From Caulobacteraceae bacterium (GTDB lineage Bacteria > Pseudomonadota > Alphaproteobacteria > Caulobacterales > Caulobacteraceae), in NCBI GenBank assembly GCA_947484535.1, contig CANKPO010000028.1, positions 1 to 9,889 on the forward strand: a DNA stretch of 9,889 nt, in the 5' to 3' direction. Below the pieces are notes generated by a model, which did no database searches, was not told where the DNA came from, and was given only the letters and a program-made list of their open reading frames with translations. Every line of letters begins with the position of its first letter. The first letter of the stretch is position 1. The translations under genes and the position numbers were made by a program. This document shows positions 6,939 to 9,889 of the stretch, in pieces.

Positions 6939-9062
6939 ATGACGGGGTTGCGGTTTCGGCTAGACGCGGGCGGAGACACGATGGTGTTCAGCGCCAAGGC
7001 GAGCGAACCGCCTGCCTTGGTCTATTGGGGGCCAAGCCTCGGCATAGGTGTCGATCTTGCGGCGATTGCCGCGCTTGCGCAAAGACCCGTTCCGCACGGC
7101 ATGCTCGATGGGGGCGAGGTGTTGGACCTGGTGCCCGACGCAGCGAGGGGCTTTTTGGGCACCCCATCGTCACAGCTCCATCGTTCGGGTGATCTGGTCC
7201 TGAGCCAGTTTCAGGTCGTATCCTCCGAGGTCGAGGGCCATCGGGCCAGCCTTCTATTGTCCGATGGTCTTGCAGGGGTGGGCCTCGAGCTTGAGATTGA
7301 GATGGATGCCCAGACCGGCGTCGCTTCCTTTCGCAATCGCCTGATCAATCAAGGCCCTTCAGCTCTTACGGTGGACTGGCTCGCCGCAGGGTGCCTTCCG
7401 CTAGACCATGATGAACTTCTGGCCTTTGAAGGGCGCTGGGCCAATGAGGGGCGGCCCTATCGGCTGCGCGTTCCGGGCGGCATTTGGGCCAGTGAAAACC
7501 GGACGGGGCGCACCTCACACCATGCCCCGCCGCTGCTCGTCGTGGGTGAGCCAGGCTTTAGCGACCAACATGGCGCGGTAATCGGCTTCCATCTGGCCTG
7601 GAGCGGCAATCACCGCTTGCTGGTCGAGCATCTGCGTGATGGTCGGGTCCAGATGCAGGCCGGGGAACTTTTCTTACCCGGCGAAATGACCTTGGCGTCT
7701 GGCGAGGTCTATCAGTCGCCAACGCTCTATGCGGCAAGGTCCGACACCGGCCTGAACGGTCTGAGTGATCGGTTCCACCCCTTTGTGCGTCATCAGATAT
7801 TGGGCGGGCGGCTGTCGGGAAAGCCAAGGCCCATCCATTTCAACAGTTGGGAAGCGGTCTATTTCGATCACGACCCAGCAGTCCTGTCTGACCTGATTAG
7901 CCATGCAGCAGCCGTGGGTGCCGAGCGATTTGTGCTCGATGATGGCTGGTTCTTAGGGCGCAATGATGACCGAACCAGTCTGGGCGATTGGACCCCTGAT
8001 CCGATCAAATATCCTAACGGGCTTGGCCCACTGATTGCAGAGGTCAAGGCCGCGGGCATGGGCTTTGGCCTTTGGGTAGAGCCAGAGATGGCTAATGCCG
8101 AGTCCGACCTTCTGCGGGCCCATCCCGATTGGGTGCTGGGTGTTGCTGACCGGGTTCAGCCGCTGGGGCGCGGGCAATATGTGCTCGACCTCACGCGCTC
8201 TGAGGTTCGCTCCGCCATTTTCGCTCAACTGGATCGGCTGCTGAGCGAAAATGATATCGACTATTTGAAATGGGACATGAACCGCGACCTGACCCATCCG
8301 GTCAGTGGCGGTAAGGCGGCGGTCCATCGTCAGACCCTTGCGGTCTATGGACTGATCGATGATCTGCGGGCCAAGCATCCCCATGTTGAGATCGAGTCCT
8401 GCGCCTCTGGCGGCGGGCGGGCTGATTTCGAGATCTTGCGCCGCACCGACCGGATCTGGACCTCCGACTGTAACGATCCGGTTGAACGCCAAGCCATTCA
8501 GCGCAGCTTTAGCCTGTTCTTTCCGCCAGAGATTATGGGCGCCCACGTCGGCCCGCGTGCGAGCCATACGACGGCACGCGACACTGCCATGGGTTTTCGC
8601 GCCTGGACGGCCTTTTTCGGGCATTTTGGCATAGAGGCGGACCTGCGGGCCATGACCTCGCGCGAGCGTGAGGCATTGGCCCAGGTCATTTGGCTCCATA
8701 AGCAGCACCGTACCTTGCTCCACACCGGCCGCACCTTGCGCCTTTCTCATCCCGATGCCGGAATGACCGCGATGATGGTCGTGGGGGAGGCGGGCGCCTT
8801 GGTCAGTGCCGCTCAGGTTGGAACCCCAGCAACGGCGACGCTCGGGCCCCTGCGGCTTTCGGGTCTCGATCCAGCCGCGACCTATCGCGTGACCCTGTTG
8901 AACCCGCCGATCCATCCGCAGCGGACCATGAAATCTGTGCCATCAACCGTGACCGGTCAGGGATTTGAAGCCTCCGGTACCGCCTTGATCCATCAGGGGC
9001 TGCCTCTGCCCGTCCTTCGGGCGCAAGAGATTGCCGTCTATCATCTGGAGCGTCTGACATGA
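6939..9062 (+). CDS. Alpha-galactosidase, glycoside hydrolase family 36
   Basis: A complete 707-residue enzyme, close to the usual 700-750 for the tetrameric bacterial GH36 group. It hydrolyses terminal alpha-galactosyl residues from melibiose- or raffinose-type sugars with retention. Layout: an N-terminal beta-supersandwich (about 1-290), a TIM barrel (about 295-600) and a C-terminal beta domain. Barrel motifs: FVLDDGWF (331-338), GLWVEPEM (377-384), YLKWDMNRD with nucleophile Asp446, ESCASGGGRAD (486-496, substrate-site loop), and WTSDCNDPVERQ with acid/base Asp510. All catalytic elements are intact. No signal peptide is visible, so it acts in the cytoplasm on imported sugar, which fits the divergent symporter. 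Its TGA stop overlaps the next ATG. Related activities in GH36 (alpha-N-acetylgalactosaminidase, raffinose synthase) are less likely given the KWDMNR and CASGGG text and the length. Specificity for melibiose against longer oligosaccharides cannot be read. Confidence 0.95.
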   Translation: MTGLRFRLDAGGDTMVFSAKASEPPALVYWGPSLGIGVDLAAIAALAQRPVPHGMLDGGEVLDLVPDAARGFLGTPSSQLHRSGDLVLSQFQVVSSEVEGHRASLLLSDGLAGVGLELEIEMDAQTGVASFRNRLINQGPSALTVDWLAAGCLPLDHDELLAFEGRWANEGRPYRLRVPGGIWASENRTGRTSHHAPPLLVVGEPGFSDQHGAVIGFHLAWSGNHRLLVEHLRDGRVQMQAGELFLPGEMTLASGEVYQSPTLYAARSDTGLNGLSDRFHPFVRHQILGGRLSGKPRPIHFNSWEAVYFDHDPAVLSDLISHAAAVGAERFVLDDGWFLGRNDDRTSLGDWTPDPIKYPNGLGPLIAEVKAAGMGFGLWVEPEMANAESDLLRAHPDWVLGVADRVQPLGRGQYVLDLTRSEVRSAIFAQLDRLLSENDIDYLKWDMNRDLTHPVSGGKAAVHRQTLAVYGLIDDLRAKHPHVEIESCASGGGRADFEILRRTDRIWTSDCNDPVERQAIQRSFSLFFPPEIMGAHVGPRASHTTARDTAMGFRAWTAFFGHFGIEADLRAMTSREREALAQVIWLHKQHRTLLHTGRTLRLSHPDAGMTAMMVVGEAGALVSAAQVGTPATATLGPLRLSGLDPAATYRVTLLNPPIHPQRTMKSVPSTVTGQGFEASGTALIHQGLPLPVLRAQEIAVYHLERLT
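9047..9050 (+). promoter_or_regulatory. Ribosome binding site of the lactonase gene
   Basis: GGAG lies 8 bases before the ATG at 9059, inside the last codons of the alpha-galactosidase gene. It fixes the lactonase start and, with the ATGA overlap, suggests translational coupling. Confidence 0.7.
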
Positions 9063-9889
9063 CGGCTCAATGCGTCGCAGATCTTCGCTGCGCACTAGGC
9101 GAGGGGCCTTGCTGGGACCCGCGCGATGGGCGGCTATGGTGGGTCGATATTGTGGGCCGCAAGGTCCATTGGTTTGAGCTTGCTACGGGAGAGGCCGAGA
9201 GCCTTGATCCAGGCGACCAGATTACCGCGCTGGGCCTTCGGCGGGCAGGAGGGTTTGTCGCTGCGACAGCCGCTGGGGCAGGCATTTTTGATCCACAGTC
9301 AGGGCGTTTCAGCTTGCGCTATCCGACCCCGAACGAACATCCGGGCAATCGCAGTAACGACGGCAATGTCGGGGCTGACGGCAGTTTCTGGTTCGGCTCG
9401 ATGCATAATGAGGCGGCGGAGCGGTCAGGGGCGGTCTTTCAGGTCAAGCCAGATTGGTCGGGCAGGGCGGTCGTTCGCGACTGGGGCATCACCAATACGC
9501 TTCGCACCAGCCTTGATGGCCACCATCTCTACGTCGCTGACTCCCTCGAACAGACCCTCTACCGCTACGATATCGGCGATGATGGCCTGAGCGGGCAGGA
9601 GGTCTTTGCCCATACGCGAGGGCAGGCGGCGACGCCCGATGGCTCGGCGGTCGATTGCGAGGGCTATCTGTGGAACGCGCAATGGGACGGGTGGCGCATT
9701 GTGCGTTATGCGCCCGACGGCAGACTTGACCGGATCATCCCCATGCCTGTTCAGTGCCCAACCAGTTGCAGCTTCGGCGGTCCTGACCTCAAGACCCTGT
9801 TCGTGACCAGCGCGCGCGATGGACTGACACTTCAGCAACTTGAGGCGCAGCCGCAGGCGGGCGGGCTCTTTGCCCTGTCGGTTGATGTG
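9059..9889 (+). CDS. SMP-30/gluconolactonase-family lactonase (3' end missing)
   Basis: The frame from the ATG at 9059 stays open to the last base, giving 277 residues; the family is usually about 290-300, so only a short C-terminus is missing. It is a six-bladed beta-propeller that hydrolyses sugar-acid lactones with a bound divalent metal. Family landmarks are present: GEGPCWD with Glu15, NRSNDGNVGADG with Arg98 and Asn100, a Glu near 121 before GAVFQV, Asn146 in ITNTLRTS, PDGSAVDCEGYLW with Asp194, and PTSCSFGG (234-241) leading to LFVTSAR. Glu15, Asn146 and Asp194 match the metal ligands of mammalian SMP-30 (E18, N154, D204, from recall). The metal Asn is followed by Thr, where relatives usually have Gly (NGLA-type). 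No signal peptide. Beside an alpha-galactosidase, a galactonolactonase or related aldonolactonase role is most likely; L-arabinolactonase and gluconolactonase remain possible. Confidence 0.9.
   Translation, partial: MTAQCVADLRCALGEGPCWDPRDGRLWWVDIVGRKVHWFELATGEAESLDPGDQITALGLRRAGGFVAATAAGAGIFDPQSGRFSLRYPTPNEHPGNRSNDGNVGADGSFWFGSMHNEAAERSGAVFQVKPDWSGRAVVRDWGITNTLRTSLDGHHLYVADSLEQTLYRYDIGDDGLSGQEVFAHTRGQAATPDGSAVDCEGYLWNAQWDGWRIVRYAPDGRLDRIIPMPVQCPTSCSFGGPDLKTLFVTSARDGLTLQQLEAQPQAGGLFALSVDV

Noticed and set aside
7953..8915. 320-residue minus-strand open frame antisense to the alpha-galactosidase
   Set aside because: It is opposite intact catalytic-domain coding sequence, shows no recognisable domain, and is the kind of long shadow expected in GC-rich DNA.
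9126..9590. Plus-strand open frame of 154 residues
   Set aside because: It is a different frame within the lactonase gene, with no recognisable family motif.
9425..9838. Minus-strand open frame of 137 residues at the right end
   Set aside because: It is antisense to the lactonase, whose propeller and metal-ligand motifs are clear in the + frame.

Overview
The window looks like chromosomal DNA of a Gram-negative, probably alphaproteobacterial, organism. I infer this from roughly 60% GC in most genes, a large filamentous-haemagglutinin-like exoprotein, a Sec-exported periplasmic hydrolase and a sugar-degradation cluster of the kind seen in Caulobacterales and Sphingomonadales. Genus cannot be fixed from the sequence alone. 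No tRNA, rRNA, CRISPR array, transposase or recombinase was seen.

Layout. (1) Positions 1-4446, + strand: the C-terminal 1481 codons of a giant repetitive surface or secreted protein whose start lies left of the window. It carries six 'GAVTWG' repeats of 55-62 residues in unusually AT-rich DNA, a haemagglutinin-type beta-helix-like linker, three diverged MBG-type domains, then eight MBG (YGX-type) domains encoded by a tandem array of exactly 240 bp per unit, and a short tail. (2) Positions 4450-6800, - strand: a two-gene operon of an SSS-family sodium:sugar symporter and, coupled to it by an ATGA overlap, a signal-peptide-bearing alpha/beta hydrolase with an epoxide-hydrolase-like Asp nucleophile. 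The hydrolase converges on the giant gene with only 3 bp between stop codons. (3) Positions 6801-6938: a 138-bp divergent intergenic region that should hold the promoters for both directions. (4) Positions 6939-9889, + strand: a family GH36 alpha-galactosidase coupled by another ATGA overlap to an SMP-30/gluconolactonase-family lactonase, which runs off the right edge shortly before its expected end.

How the genes fit together (inference). The symporter would import galactose or an alpha-galactoside, the cytoplasmic GH36 enzyme would release galactose, and the lactonase would open a galactonolactone or related aldonolactone formed by an oxidative (De Ley-Doudoroff-like) galactose pathway. The dehydrogenase and later steps would lie to the right. 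The periplasmic epoxide-hydrolase-like protein does not fit this scheme, although its translation is coupled to that of the symporter, and is the main functional puzzle. The other point of real interest is the 240-bp repeat array: its internal similarities are mosaic, suggesting continuing unequal exchange or gene conversion and possible length variation between strains.
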